Shown: in pieces, positions 11,284 through 20,839 of the stretch | Layout: each line of letters starts with the position of its first letter | Position numbering within the stretch: position 1 is the stretch's first letter | NCBI RefSeq assembly: GCF_014203215.1 | Contig: NZ_JACHIM010000003.1 | Span: 90,082-154,081, forward strand | Direction of reading: 5' to 3' | DNA: 64,000 nucleotides | Origin: Bartonella callosciuri | Lineage (GTDB): Bacteria; Pseudomonadota; Alphaproteobacteria; Rhizobiales; Rhizobiaceae | The notes under the pieces: model-generated | Databases searched by the model: none | Told to the model about the DNA's origin: nothing | What the model saw: the letters and a program-made list of their open reading frames with translations, nothing else | Position numbers and translations under genes: made by a program

Positions 11284-12081
11284 TTAAGCAGCAACGCGTG
11301 TTTGTTTTTCACGTTGAATAACTTCTGATGCTAGACGCAGGTAAGCCTGACTACCCGCGCACTTGAGATCATAAAGCAATACTGGTTTACCAAAAGAAGG
11401 CGCTTCTGAAACCCGCACATTTCGTGGAATAACAGTGCGATAAACTTTATCTCCCATAAAAGAGCGTACATCTTCTACAACTTGGTTTGAAAGATTATTA
11501 CGTCCATCATACATGGTTAAAACAATCCCTTGAATTTCTAGAGATGGATTAAGAACAGATTGTACTTGCCTTACTGTTTCAAGCAATTGGCTTAAACCTT
11601 CAAGTGCTAAAAATTCACATTGCATGGGTACCAAAATAGAATCCGCAGCTCCCATAGCATTAAGTGTTAAAAGATTTAGTGACGGGGGACAATCAATTAA
11701 AATATAATTGAATTTTTTTTCCATTTTTGGATCATCATAGAGTGCCTTACGTAACCGTTGAATACGATCTTGCGATGAAGAAATTTCCATTTCTACTCCT
11801 AAAAGATCAAGGGTAGAAGGCACTATATGGAGATTGGGTACAGCTGTTTTTAAAGCTGCTTTTGCCACTGAAATACCTGAAACAAGAACATCATAAGAGG
11901 ATAAAGGACGATTATTACGATCAATTCCCAATCCTGTACTAGCATTACCTTGTGGATCAATATCCATAATAAGAACATTTTCACCAATAGCAGCTAAAGC
12001 TGTGGCAAGATTAATTGCTGTGGTTGTTTTTCCGACCCCACCTTTTTGGTTTGCAATAGCGATAATCCGTGTTTCGCCCAT
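11284..12081 (-). CDS. parA: Chromosome-partitioning ATPase ParA
   Basis: The product is 265 residues, a Walker-type ATPase that drives segregation of ParB-parS complexes. The deviant Walker A KGGVGKTT (Lys13-Thr20), the DIDPQGNAS switch and the IDCPPSLNLLTLNA Walker B region are all present. MGETRIIAIANQKGG is the usual N-terminus. Only 6 bp separate it from rsmG upstream, placing it in the mnmG-rsmG-parA-parB operon usual near alphaproteobacterial origins. Confidence 0.97.
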   Translation of the reverse strand: MGETRIIAIANQKGGVGKTTTAINLATALAAIGENVLIMDIDPQGNASTGLGIDRNNRPLSSYDVLVSGISVAKAALKTAVPNLHIVPSTLDLLGVEMEISSSQDRIQRLRKALYDDPKMEKKFNYILIDCPPSLNLLTLNAMGAADSILVPMQCEFLALEGLSQLLETVRQVQSVLNPSLEIQGIVLTMYDGRNNLSNQVVEDVRSFMGDKVYRTVIPRNVRVSEAPSFGKPVLLYDLKCAGSQAYLRLASEVIQREKQTRVAA

Positions 12082-12087
12082 TTAGCT

Positions 12088-12735
12088 TTACCCTCTACAT
12101 GATCTGATATGAGAAATTTCTAAAATAACAGAATTTTCATCAATTTTACTTTTATGTTTTAGCAGATCAAAAGCCCAATTGGCAGAGGCATTTTCTATTT
12201 CTTTAGAGTAATCCTGACCTTTTTGCAAAAGAGCTATTGTTTTTTTTGCTAATAGAGGAAAAATGAGCTTTAAGAGGGCATCAAGAGAAGCTAATCCCCG
12301 AGCTGTAATAATCTCTGGTGTGTCTATTTTTTTGTACACATCCTCAATTCTACAGTGGTGAACTGTTGCTGGAAGATTAAGTTGACTAATAACCGTTCGT
12401 AAAAAAGCTATTTTTTTTCCGTTGCTTTCAACAAGATCAATATGTCCTGCTTTTTTTTCTTTCATTAAAATAGCAATAACGATTGCAGGAAAACCTCCCC
12501 CTGATCCAAGATCACACCAACGCAGAAAATCACTGTGTAAAGGATAAATTTGCGCCGAATCCAAAATATGACGTGTCCATAGAATTGGTATTGTTGCAGC
12601 AGATATTAAATTAATATGCATATTCCACTGAGTGACTAGAGTTTCAAATTGTATTAAATCCTCCATCGTTTCACGTGAAACAGAAGGAACAATATTTAAC
12701 AATGCTTGATATTTTTGTTCTATAGAAATATTCAT
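12088..12735 (-). CDS. rsmG: 16S rRNA (guanine527-N7)-methyltransferase RsmG
   Basis: The product is 215 residues. The SAM-binding motif CDLGSGGGFPAIVIAI follows the HILDSAQI segment, and VESNGKKIAFLR and the ITARGLASL motif are conserved in RsmG (GidB). It methylates N7 of G527 in 16S rRNA. The ATG at 12735 overlaps the mnmG stop (TGATG); a TTG one codon earlier is also open. A parS-like site is embedded near its 5' end at 12667-12682. Confidence 0.94.
   Translation of the reverse strand: MNISIEQKYQALLNIVPSVSRETMEDLIQFETLVTQWNMHINLISAATIPILWTRHILDSAQIYPLHSDFLRWCDLGSGGGFPAIVIAILMKEKKAGHIDLVESNGKKIAFLRTVISQLNLPATVHHCRIEDVYKKIDTPEIITARGLASLDALLKLIFPLLAKKTIALLQKGQDYSKEIENASANWAFDLLKHKSKIDENSVILEISHIRSCRG
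12667..12682. promoter_or_regulatory. parS: parS-like centromere site inside rsmG
   Basis: The sequence CGTTTCACGTGAAACA matches parS at 15 of 16 positions, with a perfect 14-bp inner palindrome GTTTCACGTGAAAC. It lies within the early codons of rsmG, close to parAB and about 5 kb from the putative origin. Confidence 0.85.
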
Positions 12736-14603
12736 CAAGCTGATTTAGCCTTTTCACGTTTTTGACGTTGAATGTAGGTAATAATAAGCGATAATGCCGC
12801 TGGTGTCATACCATCAATTTTTTGTGCATCAGCAATTGAACGGGGTGACATTTTTTGAATCTTTGTTTTCAACTCATTTGAAAGACCTGAAATTGACTGA
12901 ATATCAAGAGAAGAAGGAATTTCTAGACGTTCATCGCGCCTAAGAGCGGCAATATCTTGAGCTTGTTTATCTAAATAAACTGCGTATTGTGCTTCAATTT
13001 CTAAGGATTCAACGGTTTTAGAATCTATTGACCGTAATTGTGGCCAAAAATGTGAAAGACGCTCTAGTGTCATGTGAGGATAAGCAAGAAAATCATAAGC
13101 CGAACGCCGAATTCCATCGTGATTTACTTGTAATCCATATGCACAGGCTTCATTAGGGGTTAGAAAAAGTTTCTTACACATTGATCGTGCTTGGTCAAGA
13201 CGTTGCTGTTTTTTTTCATAACAGTCCCAACGTAATTTACTTATAATCCCCCATTGCTGTGCTAAAGGTGTTAAACGAGCATCAGCATTGTCAGATCGTA
13301 GAGACAAACGAAATTCAGCACGTGATGTAAACATTCTATAAGGTTCACAAACCCCACGCGAGACTAAATCATCTACCATAACGCCAATGTAAGCTGTAGA
13401 ACGACTTATAAAGACTTCATCTAATTTACCTACTTTACGAGCGGCATTTAACCCAGCCAAAAGCCCCTGTGCTGCTGCTTCTTCATATCCTGTTGTACCA
13501 TTAATCTGGCCTGCTAAAAATAATCCTGGTAAAGAGCGTAACTCTAAGGTTTTAGTTAACTGTTGCGGATTAACAAAATCATATTCAATAGCATAACCAG
13601 GTTTTAAAATTTTGACATTTTCCAACCCTTCAATAGTTCTTAATAAAGAAATTTGTGCATCTTCAGGGAGGGAAGTAGAAAGTCCATTTGGATAAACAGT
13701 ATCATCATTTAATCCTTCTGGTTCCAGAAAAATTTGATGACCATCACGTTCTCCAAACTTAACAATTTTATCTTCAATTGAAGGACAATAACGTGGTCCT
13801 AATCCTTCAATATTTCCAGAATATAAAGCAGATCGATGAATATTCTCACGAATGATTTGATGTGTTTGTATATTTGTACGTGTTATTGCACATTCAATTT
13901 GTGGCTGTTTAATTTTTTCTGTTAAAAAAGAAAAAGGAACGGGATCTTCATCAGCTTGCTGTTTCGAAAGTAAATCCCAATGAATTGTTTTTTTGCTAAG
14001 ACGGGCGGGAGTTCCTGTTTTTAATCGACCAAGATTTATATTATAACTTTTTAAGCGTTCAGCAAGTTGTACACTTGATTGATCTCCCATACGTCCAGCA
14101 GCCCATGTTTTATCACCAATATGAATAAAACCATTTAAAAATGTACCTGTTGTTAAAACAACAGCTCCAGAACAAACTTTCTCTTGATTTTTTAAAATAA
14201 CACCTGAAACACAATTATCTTTTACAATCAGATCAATTACTTCATCTTCAAGTAGAACGAGATTATCTTGTTCTTGCAAGAATTTTTGAATTGCTTCTTT
14301 ATAAAGTTGTCTGTCTGCTTGTGTACGTGGTCCTCTTACTGCTGGTCCTTTACGTCTATTAAGAAGTCTAAATTGAATTCCAGCAGTATCTGCTGCTTTT
14401 CCCATAAGACCATCCAAAGCATCTATTTCACGAACCAGATGCCCTTTTCCAAGTCCACCAATAGCAGGATTACACGACATTGTTCCCAATGCTGATATTT
14501 TATGTGTAATAAGAGCTGTCCGTGCTCCAGTGCGTGCTGAAGCTGAAGCGGCTTCACAGCCAGCATGCCCGCCTCCAACAACAATAACATCATAAAATTG
14601 CAT
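12735..14603 (-). CDS. mnmG: tRNA uridine-5-carboxymethylaminomethyl modification enzyme MnmG (GidA)
   Basis: The product is 622 residues, the FAD-dependent partner of MnmE in cmnm5U34 tRNA modification. The N-terminal dinucleotide motif [11 protein letters not shown] and [20 protein letters not shown] are the MnmG signatures, as are [11 protein letters not shown] and [21 protein letters not shown]. The C-terminal helical domain ([31 protein letters not shown]) is complete. It is upstream of rsmG with overlapping codons and 113 bp downstream of mnmE, a gap that carries two parS-like sites. Confidence 0.97.
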   Translation of the reverse strand: MQFYDVIVVGGGHAGCEAASASARTGARTALITHKISALGTMSCNPAIGGLGKGHLVREIDALDGLMGKAADTAGIQFRLLNRRKGPAVRGPRTQADRQLYKEAIQKFLQEQDNLVLLEDEVIDLIVKDNCVSGVILKNQEKVCSGAVVLTTGTFLNGFIHIGDKTWAAGRMGDQSSVQLAERLKSYNINLGRLKTGTPARLSKKTIHWDLLSKQQADEDPVPFSFLTEKIKQPQIECAITRTNIQTHQIIRENIHRSALYSGNIEGLGPRYCPSIEDKIVKFGERDGHQIFLEPEGLNDDTVYPNGLSTSLPEDAQISLLRTIEGLENVKILKPGYAIEYDFVNPQQLTKTLELRSLPGLFLAGQINGTTGYEEAAAQGLLAGLNAARKVGKLDEVFISRSTAYIGVMVDDLVSRGVCEPYRMFTSRAEFRLSLRSDNADARLTPLAQQWGIISKLRWDCYEKKQQRLDQARSMCKKLFLTPNEACAYGLQVNHDGIRRSAYDFLAYPHMTLERLSHFWPQLRSIDSKTVESLEIEAQYAVYLDKQAQDIAALRRDERLEIPSSLDIQSISGLSNELKTKIQKMSPRSIADAQKIDGMTPAALSLIITYIQRQKREKAKSA

Positions 14604-14634
14604 TAGGATTCATCCCATAGAGAATCTACTCTCA

Positions 14635-14650
14635 AGTTTCACGTGAAACA
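14635..14650. promoter_or_regulatory. parS: parS-like centromere site between mnmE and mnmG
   Basis: AGTTTCACGTGAAACA matches the parS 16-mer at 15 of 16 positions with an intact 14-bp inner palindrome. It lies in the short mnmE-mnmG gap, 50 bp from a second, weaker copy, so ParB could nucleate here on non-coding DNA. Confidence 0.87.
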
Positions 14651-14699
14651 GAACATATAAAATACATAATCTTTTAAATCTGTCCATTGAAATAATCAA

Positions 14700-14715
14700 T
14701 GTTTCACGTGAATCA
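14700..14715. promoter_or_regulatory. parS: Second parS-like site in the mnmE-mnmG gap
   Basis: TGTTTCACGTGAATCA matches parS at 15 of 16 positions; the mismatch (A to T) falls in the right half-site, so the palindrome is imperfect. It ends 2 bp before the mnmE stop codon. It pairs with the stronger site at 14635-14650. Confidence 0.65.
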
Positions 14716-14716
14716 T

Positions 14717-16051
14717 TTATTTACCAATACAGAATTCTGAAAAAATAATATCAAGCAAATCTTCAACATCTATATCTCCCGTAATTCTCCCAAGAAAGTC
14801 ACTTGCACGACGAAGATGTTCTGCACGTAAACTTAAATCAAGAGAATCATAATTAATAGAAGCTTCAATCTCTTTAACAGCCTCTTTTAATAACTGGAGT
14901 TGCCTTTTACGTGCTGGTACAAGATTACCAATTTCAGTAGCACGACGTGAACAAAATAATTCGAGTTCTTTAATAAAACAGTCAAAATTTAAACCGGTTA
15001 ATGCGGAAAACCGTATAAACCAATTGGTTTCATTCTCTTCATAAAGATCAAGCTTATTACCAACACACCATATTTCAGCCGATGTTTTTGGTAAATCAAT
15101 CTCTTTAGGATTTCCCATATCATAAACTAAAATAACTAAATCAGCATCCCTAATATGCTGCTTTGCAACTTCTATTCCTAATTGCTCTATTTTATTTTTT
15201 GTTTCTCTAAAACCAGCAGTATCTGTAAAAAAAATCGGTAAACCGCCGAGAATAAGTCTTACCTCTAAAGCATCACGGGTTGTACCTGCTTCTTCTGTTA
15301 CAATAGCAACAGGTTTTCCAACCAACCGATTCAGAATACTTGATTTTCCAGAATTTGGAGCACCCGCAATGACAATTTTTAAACCATCACGTAAGATATT
15401 TGCACGTTCTCCTTCATCAATATGTTCTCGAAGAGAAGTACAAAGATCTTCTACATCTTTCCAAACTTTATCAGATACTGAATTTGGAATATCAACTTCA
15501 TCAGAAAAATCAAGTTCTGCTTCAATAAAAGCACGCGCTTTTATAAGTTTATGCCGCCAATCACGATAAAGCGTTGTTAAACGCCCGCTCGTCCCCATAA
15601 CTGCTAAACGCCGTTGGCTTTCTGTTTCTGCTTCTATTAAATCAGCAAGACCTTCTGCTTGAACAAGATCTAATTTTCCTTCCATAAACGCGCGACGTGA
15701 AAACTCACCCGCCTCGGCCATACGACATCCAGAAAATGTAGATAATTCATCGAGAAAACGATTAACAACCGCTTTTCCTCCATGTAAATGAAACTCTGCA
15801 CAATCTTCTCCAGTAAAACTATGAGGAGCAGGAAAAAAAACAGTCAAAGCAGAATCTAAAAAACTACCATCACGAGCAGTAAGATTTCCATAATGCATGA
15901 ATCGGGCTTTTGGTAAACAACCACAAAGTGTCTTAACTATATTCACAACATGAGGGCCAGAAAGTCGTATGACTGCAACCCCTGAAGGCAACAATCCACT
16001 CGAAATAGCAAAGATTGTATCCACAGGATATATCCTAAACAAAAAACTCAA
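14717..16051 (-). CDS. mnmE: tRNA modification GTPase MnmE (TrmE)
   Basis: This G protein forms cmnm5U34 in tRNA together with MnmG. The N-terminal formyl-THF-binding domain (DTIFAISSGLLPSGVAVIRLSG), the G domain (GAPNSGKSS, DTAGFRET, GNKLD) and the conserved C-terminal CIGK, with its functionally important Cys, are present. The frame starts at ATG 16051, but the family normally begins at the aspartate of DTIFA; a GTG at 16024, immediately before it and about 10 bp after an AGGA, may be the true start (435 residues instead of 444). It is 5 bp downstream of rho. Confidence 0.94.
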   Translation of the reverse strand: MSFLFRIYPVDTIFAISSGLLPSGVAVIRLSGPHVVNIVKTLCGCLPKARFMHYGNLTARDGSFLDSALTVFFPAPHSFTGEDCAEFHLHGGKAVVNRFLDELSTFSGCRMAEAGEFSRRAFMEGKLDLVQAEGLADLIEAETESQRRLAVMGTSGRLTTLYRDWRHKLIKARAFIEAELDFSDEVDIPNSVSDKVWKDVEDLCTSLREHIDEGERANILRDGLKIVIAGAPNSGKSSILNRLVGKPVAIVTEEAGTTRDALEVRLILGGLPIFFTDTAGFRETKNKIEQLGIEVAKQHIRDADLVILVYDMGNPKEIDLPKTSAEIWCVGNKLDLYEENETNWFIRFSALTGLNFDCFIKELELFCSRRATEIGNLVPARKRQLQLLKEAVKEIEASINYDSLDLSLRAEHLRRASDFLGRITGDIDVEDLLDIIFSEFCIGK

Positions 16052-16056
16052 TATTT

Positions 16057-17322
16057 CTAAGTATTCATTGAGTCAAAGAATTCACTATTGTTTTTTGTTT
16101 GTTTTAATTTATCAATCAAAAATTCAATTGCATCTGTTACATTCATTGGTGCTAAAATACGACGAAGCACAAAAATTTTATGTAAGTCTTGTCGTGCTAC
16201 TAAAAGCTCTTCCTTACGCGTACCTGACTTCAAAATATCCATAGCTGGGAAAATACGCTTATCAGCAACTTTGCGATCGAGAACAATTTCTGAATTTCCT
16301 GTTCCTTTGAATTCCTCAAAAATAACCTCATCCATACGACTACCAGTATCAATCAAAGCCGTTGCAATAATGGTTAAAGACCCACCTTCTTCAATATTAC
16401 GTGCTGCACCAAAAAAACGTTTAGGACGTTGTAGGGCATTTGCATCTACACCACCTGTTAAAACCTTACCCGATGAAGGAACAACCGTGTTATACGCACG
16501 CCCAAGGCGCGTAATAGAATCGAGTAAGATAACAACATCCCGCCCATATTCAACAAGACGTTTTGCTTTTTCAATAACCATTTCAGCGACTTGTACATGA
16601 CGAATTGCTGGTTCATCAAAAGTAGAAGAAACCACTTCTCCTTGCACCGAACGTTGCATATCAGTAACTTCTTCTGGTCGTTCATCAATTAAAAGAACGA
16701 TAAGATAACATTCAGGATGATTAGTCGTAATAGAATGCGCAATATTTTGAAGTAAAACCGTTTTCCCTGTTCGAGGAGGTGCTACAATCAACCCTCGCTG
16801 CCCTTTTCCCAAAGGAGATATCAGATCAATTACTCGTGACGACATATCCTTTTCTGTAGGATCCTGTATTTCCATTTGAAAACGTTCATTTGAATAAAGG
16901 GGAGTAAGATTATCAAAATGAATTTTATAGCGAATTTTTTCAGGATCTTCAAAATTAATTGTATTTATTTTAAGAAGAGCAAAATAACGCTCTCCTTCTT
17001 TTGGACTACGTATAGGACCTTCAATGGTATCACCTGTTTTTAAAGAGAAAGATTGAATCTGTGCAGGTGAAAGATAAATATCATCAGGTCCCGGAAGATA
17101 GTTAGCATCAGCCGATCGCAAGAAACCAAATCCGTCCTGTAAAACTTCAACAACTCCCTCTCCGATAATTTCTACATCTTGCAAAGCAAGTTTTTTCAGA
17201 ATAGCAAACATTAATTCTTGTTTACGCATCAGAGAAGCATTTTCAACTTCTAACGTTTCAGCGAAAGAAACGAGTTCAACTGGATTTTTACTTTTAAGTT
17301 CTTGTAATTTCATTTCTTGCAT
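16057..17322 (-). CDS. rho: Transcription termination factor Rho
   Basis: The product is 421 residues, a hexameric RNA-dependent ATPase. The N-terminal cold-shock RNA-binding domain is visible ([22 protein letters not shown]), then Walker [21 protein letters not shown] spanning the Rho signature, Walker [17 protein letters not shown], and the Q- and R-loop region [20 protein letters not shown]. First gene of the leftward series next to the putative origin; the 621 bp ahead of it must hold its promoter. Confidence 0.97.
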   Translation of the reverse strand: MQEMKLQELKSKNPVELVSFAETLEVENASLMRKQELMFAILKKLALQDVEIIGEGVVEVLQDGFGFLRSADANYLPGPDDIYLSPAQIQSFSLKTGDTIEGPIRSPKEGERYFALLKINTINFEDPEKIRYKIHFDNLTPLYSNERFQMEIQDPTEKDMSSRVIDLISPLGKGQRGLIVAPPRTGKTVLLQNIAHSITTNHPECYLIVLLIDERPEEVTDMQRSVQGEVVSSTFDEPAIRHVQVAEMVIEKAKRLVEYGRDVVILLDSITRLGRAYNTVVPSSGKVLTGGVDANALQRPKRFFGAARNIEEGGSLTIIATALIDTGSRMDEVIFEEFKGTGNSEIVLDRKVADKRIFPAMDILKSGTRKEELLVARQDLHKIFVLRRILAPMNVTDAIEFLIDKLKQTKNNSEFFDSMNT

Positions 17323-17943
17323 AAAACATGCTCTTTAATATATGAAAGATTGTTTTTAAATAATTTAGGAAAACTTAGAGAATAGAAAATTCTTAAAGAA
17401 AAAATTATTGTACACTTACTTTTTAAAATCCGCAAGCATCATTCATACGATTATATTGATATAGTATTAAGCAATAAAATAATAAAATAAAATATACAAA
17501 TCAAAAAAAATTAAAATTACCTAAATTATAATATATTTTTGATGTTTACCATCATAAGATGAATTACAGAATAATTTTATAATATTTTAAATATTATATA
17601 TAGATTTTTTTGTATTATTAAAATGATATTCAATTTCTTAGATTTTCCAAAAAATTCTATATTATAGATATTAAAAGGGAATATTCTTTTTATTTTAATT
17701 TGTGTTTAACGTGGATTATTAATTATCCTTTATTAGTCCTCAATTTTATCAACAAATAAAAAAGAAAAAAAATAAATAGAACATTACTTTAAAGATATTA
17801 TCCCCGTTATTCTCTTATAAAAGCAGTTCAATTATCACAATTTTAAAATTTGTGTATAACAATGGAGAAGTTCTTCTAAATTTTAGTTTTATAAAACCCT
17901 CTAAGTATATATACACATTTATTAACAAGGAGTTAAAATTTTT
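17323..17943. other. Candidate chromosomal replication origin (oriC)
   Basis: This is a 621-bp gene-free, extremely AT-rich stretch between divergently transcribed rho and the PPSR gene. In Rhizobiales and Caulobacter the origin lies between hemE and this PPSR-maf-aroE-coaE-dnaQ series (known); here hemE is absent. DnaA-box-like sequences are TGTGTATAA at 17851-17859 (perfect TTATACACA on the minus strand), TTATCAACA at 17746-17754 and ATATACACA at 17909-17917 (one mismatch each). The densest AT run, about 17460-17700, could be the unwinding element. A CtrA-type TTAA-N7-TTAA lies at 17922-17936. Gene orientation diverges here and parAB/parS are close. The call rests on context and motifs, not on measured GC skew. 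Confidence 0.6.
17922..17936. promoter_or_regulatory. CtrA-type site overlapping the PPSR ribosome-binding site
   Basis: TTAACAAGGAGTTAA is an exact TTAA-N7-TTAA arrangement, the consensus spacing for the cell-cycle regulator CtrA, and also a 5-5-5 inverted repeat. Its centre is the AAGGAG Shine-Dalgarno of the gene starting with GTG at 17944. Such a motif can occur by chance in AT-rich DNA, so the binding role is inference. Confidence 0.4.
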
Positions 17944-18768
17944 GTGATAAGAAAAAAAAAGTCTTTTCATTTACATATGTTATCTGATGCAACAGGGGAA
18001 ACATTAATCTCAGTAGGAAGGGCTGTTGCAGCACAATATACGATGAGCCAAGCAACAGAGCATATCTATCCAATGATTCGCAATGAAACACAGTTGCAGA
18101 GAGCTCTTGACGAGATACAACAAGAGCCAGGTATTGTTCTTTACACAATCATTGATGAAAAAATTAAACTCCTTCTTAAGAGAAGATGTAAGAAAATGGA
18201 AGTTCCCTGTATTGATATATTGCATCCTGTTTTTGATGCTTTTCAGTCTTATCTTGGAATACCAACAAATTTACGGGCGAGTGCACAACATGATCTTAAT
18301 GCAGGTTACTTTCGCCGTATTGAGGCGTTGGATTTTACAATAGAGCATGATGATGGGCAGTCTCCTAATAGTTTATCGAAGGCAGATGTGATTCTTGTAG
18401 GAATTTCAAGAACCTCTAAAACACCCACTAGTATCTATTTAGCAAATCGTGGAATCAAAACTGCTAATGTCCCTCTTATTCCGGGAATTGATTTACCAGA
18501 AGCTCTTTTGGAAGCAAAAGATGCTTTGATAATCGGTTTAATTGCTTCAGCTGAAAGAATCTCACATATTCGTCAAAATAGATATTTTGGTGACAATTTA
18601 ACCATTGAGAGTTATACTAATCGTATCAGTATAGCTGAAGAGTTGACTTATGCAAAACGCATTTGCGAACGTTTTGGCTGGCCTACTATTGATGTTACAA
18701 GACGCTCTATTGAAGAAACTGCTGCGGCTATATTTGAACTTTTATCGCGATTTCGTGAAGGAAAATGA
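17944..18768 (+). CDS. ppsR: Pyruvate,phosphate dikinase regulatory protein (PPSR / DUF299 kinase-phosphorylase)
   Basis: The product is 274 residues of the DUF299 family, which phosphorylates and dephosphorylates PEP synthase or PPDK using ADP/Pi. The N-terminal FHLHMLSDATGET segment and the P-loop-like GISRTSKTPTSIYLANRG are the family signatures. The start is GTG, with AAGGAG 11 bp upstream; the frame has no better ATG nearby. It opens the rightward series from the putative origin, 12 bp before maf. The symbol is generic, since which dikinase it controls cannot be seen here. Confidence 0.92.
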   Translation: MIRKKKSFHLHMLSDATGETLISVGRAVAAQYTMSQATEHIYPMIRNETQLQRALDEIQQEPGIVLYTIIDEKIKLLLKRRCKKMEVPCIDILHPVFDAFQSYLGIPTNLRASAQHDLNAGYFRRIEALDFTIEHDDGQSPNSLSKADVILVGISRTSKTPTSIYLANRGIKTANVPLIPGIDLPEALLEAKDALIIGLIASAERISHIRQNRYFGDNLTIESYTNRISIAEELTYAKRICERFGWPTIDVTRRSIEETAAAIFELLSRFREGK

Positions 18769-18780
18769 GAGAAATATTCT

Positions 18781-19377
18781 ATGGCAGCAGATAGATTAAT
18801 ATTAGCATCTCTTAGTCCTTATCGTGCACAACTATTAAAAAAAGCAGGTTTAAGTTTTTCCATTAAAGGAGCCTCTTTTTGTGAAAGGGAAGCAGAAAAA
18901 AAAAGAAAAACAAAGAGTTCTAAAGAGCTTAGCTGTTTTCTTGCAAGTGCAAAAGCAAAAAATGTTTCTGATCGCTTTCCTGATACTTTGGTTCTTGGTT
19001 GTGATCAAGTACTTGATTTGGAGGGGCAAGTTTTCCACAAAGTCACAAGTAGCAGAGAAGCACGTCAACGTTTACATGATTTATCAGGAAAAACCCATTC
19101 TCTTCATAGTGCGGTGGCTTTATTTAAAAATGGAAAAGAAATCTGGGTGGAAGCTTTTAGTGCATATATGTCAGTCCGCCCTCTTTCATCAGAGTTCATT
19201 GAACGTTATTTAGCACGTGTAGGGACAGATGCTTTAAACAGTGTAGGAGTGTATCAAATTGAAGGAGAAGGAATCCATCTTTTTGAAAAAATTGACGGAG
19301 ATTTTTTTACCATTATTGGTTTACCTTTATTGCCTTTATTAGTAAAACTACGTCATTTGAGGGTCATTGATGGTTGA
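18781..19377 (+). CDS. maf: Maf-family nucleoside triphosphate pyrophosphatase
   Basis: The product is 198 residues. The Maf N-terminal motif appears as [14 protein letters not shown] (SPYR instead of the common SPRR), followed by [16 protein letters not shown] with the conserved Asp, and [26 protein letters not shown] near the C-terminus. Maf proteins hydrolyse non-canonical or canonical NTPs to NMPs and have been linked to septum control. It overlaps aroE by 8 bp, as in other alphaproteobacterial origin regions. Confidence 0.93.
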   Translation: MAADRLILASLSPYRAQLLKKAGLSFSIKGASFCEREAEKKRKTKSSKELSCFLASAKAKNVSDRFPDTLVLGCDQVLDLEGQVFHKVTSSREARQRLHDLSGKTHSLHSAVALFKNGKEIWVEAFSAYMSVRPLSSEFIERYLARVGTDALNSVGVYQIEGEGIHLFEKIDGDFFTIIGLPLLPLLVKLRHLRVIDG

Positions 19378-20251
19378 TTTAACAATAAAGAGCGAAAAAA
19401 TAATTTTTCCACGTGCTTTTGTTGTTGGTACTCCTGTTCATCATTCAAAATCACCAAAAATTCATAATTTCTGGCTTAAACAATATAATTTACAAGGTGA
19501 ATATCTCGCACAAGAAATAAAATCTGAAGAATTTAGAGGTTTTTTAGCGTCTATAAAAAGGAAGGGATTTTGTGGAGGTAATGTCACTCTACCCCATAAA
19601 CAAGAAGCCTTTCATTTAGTCAATTATAAAGATGACATAGCAACAATGATTGGTGCTGTTAATACGCTTTGGTATGAAGGAGATAAACTTTGTGCCACAA
19701 ATAGTGATGCCTATGGTTTTAGTGCTAACCTTGATGATTTTGCTCCTGATTGGGTCGGGGAAACAGCTCTTGTTTTTGGTGCAGGTGGTGCTGCACGCGC
19801 TATCTTATACGCCTTAAAAAAACGTGGATTTGAACGGATTTTCTTAGTTAATCGTACAAAGCAACACGCAGATGATTTAGCTGAATACTTCGGAAAACCT
19901 ATAGAAGTTCACGATTGGTATAATATGCATGAAATACTTTATCAAGCTGATTTAATTGTCAACACAACTTCTATAGGTATGGCAAATCAAAAAGAGAAAA
20001 AAAATGATTCTTTTTTTTGCGATTTTCATAAGATAAAGGCAACAGCGTTAGTGACAGATATTGTTTACACGCCATTAATAACGCCTTTTTTACAACAAGC
20101 AAAGATGTACGGTTTAAGAACAGTTGATGGGCTTGGTATGCTTTTACATCAAGCTGTTCCTGGTTTTGAAAGGTGGTTTGGAATAAGACCACAAGTAACA
20201 AAAGTATTACGCAATGCAATTTTAGAGGATATGAGTGAAGAGAGAGGATGA
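19370..20251 (+). CDS. aroE: Shikimate dehydrogenase (NADP+)
   Basis: The product is 293 residues and reduces 3-dehydroshikimate to shikimate in aromatic synthesis. The substrate loop [14 protein letters not shown], the catalytic Lys in [33 protein letters not shown], the NADP motif [11 protein letters not shown] with NRT, and [19 protein letters not shown] are all present. A TTG one codon upstream is open, but the ATG is preferred. It overlaps maf and, by ATGA, coaE. The shikimate pathway therefore appears at least partly retained. Confidence 0.95.
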   Translation: MVDLTIKSEKIIFPRAFVVGTPVHHSKSPKIHNFWLKQYNLQGEYLAQEIKSEEFRGFLASIKRKGFCGGNVTLPHKQEAFHLVNYKDDIATMIGAVNTLWYEGDKLCATNSDAYGFSANLDDFAPDWVGETALVFGAGGAARAILYALKKRGFERIFLVNRTKQHADDLAEYFGKPIEVHDWYNMHEILYQADLIVNTTSIGMANQKEKKNDSFFCDFHKIKATALVTDIVYTPLITPFLQQAKMYGLRTVDGLGMLLHQAVPGFERWFGIRPQVTKVLRNAILEDMSEERG

Positions 20252-20835
20252 AAATCATAGGACTGACTGGATCAATTGCTATGGGAAAATCAACAGTTGC
20301 TGATTTTTTCAAGCAAGCAGGTATTTCCGTTTTTAGTGCTGATGAGGCAGTGAACCAACTTTATAAGAGTGAACCAACTTTATCACTTATAGCACGTACA
20401 TTTCCTGGTGTTGTTGAATACGGTAAAGTTAATCGCCTAAAGCTTTCTGAAATTTTGATAAATGATAATAAAAAATTACAAATATTAGAAAAAATAATTC
20501 ATCCTTTGGTGCAAGCTAAGGAAAAAGAATTTATTGCTACAGCGCGCCAACAGGGAAAAAAGTTGGTTGTTCTTGATATTCCGCTTCTTTTTGAAACAAA
20601 TGCTGAAAAACGTGTAGACAGCGTGGTTGTTGTCTCTGCTCCACTGGCAATACAAAAAGAGCGTGCAATGATTCGTCCGAATATGAATGAAAAAAAATTT
20701 GCTTTTATTAATGCTAAACAAATGTCTGATAAAAAAAAACGAGAACGTGCTGATTTTATTATTGATACGGGAAAAGATTTAAAGAATACACGTCAGCAAG
20801 TTTTTTGTGTGATAAAAAATTTGCTAAAGAATTAA
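20248..20835 (+). CDS. coaE: Dephospho-CoA kinase
   Basis: The product is 195 residues, catalysing the last step of CoA synthesis. The P-loop is [12 protein letters not shown] at the N-terminus, followed by [10 protein letters not shown] and the [19 protein letters not shown] lid region. The C-terminal part ([16 protein letters not shown]) matches the family. The start is embedded in the aroE stop (ATGA), and dnaQ follows after 4 bp. Confidence 0.95.
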   Translation: MKIIGLTGSIAMGKSTVADFFKQAGISVFSADEAVNQLYKSEPTLSLIARTFPGVVEYGKVNRLKLSEILINDNKKLQILEKIIHPLVQAKEKEFIATARQQGKKLVVLDIPLLFETNAEKRVDSVVVVSAPLAIQKERAMIRPNMNEKKFAFINAKQMSDKKKRERADFIIDTGKDLKNTRQQVFCVIKNLLKN

Positions 20836-20839
20836 AGTA

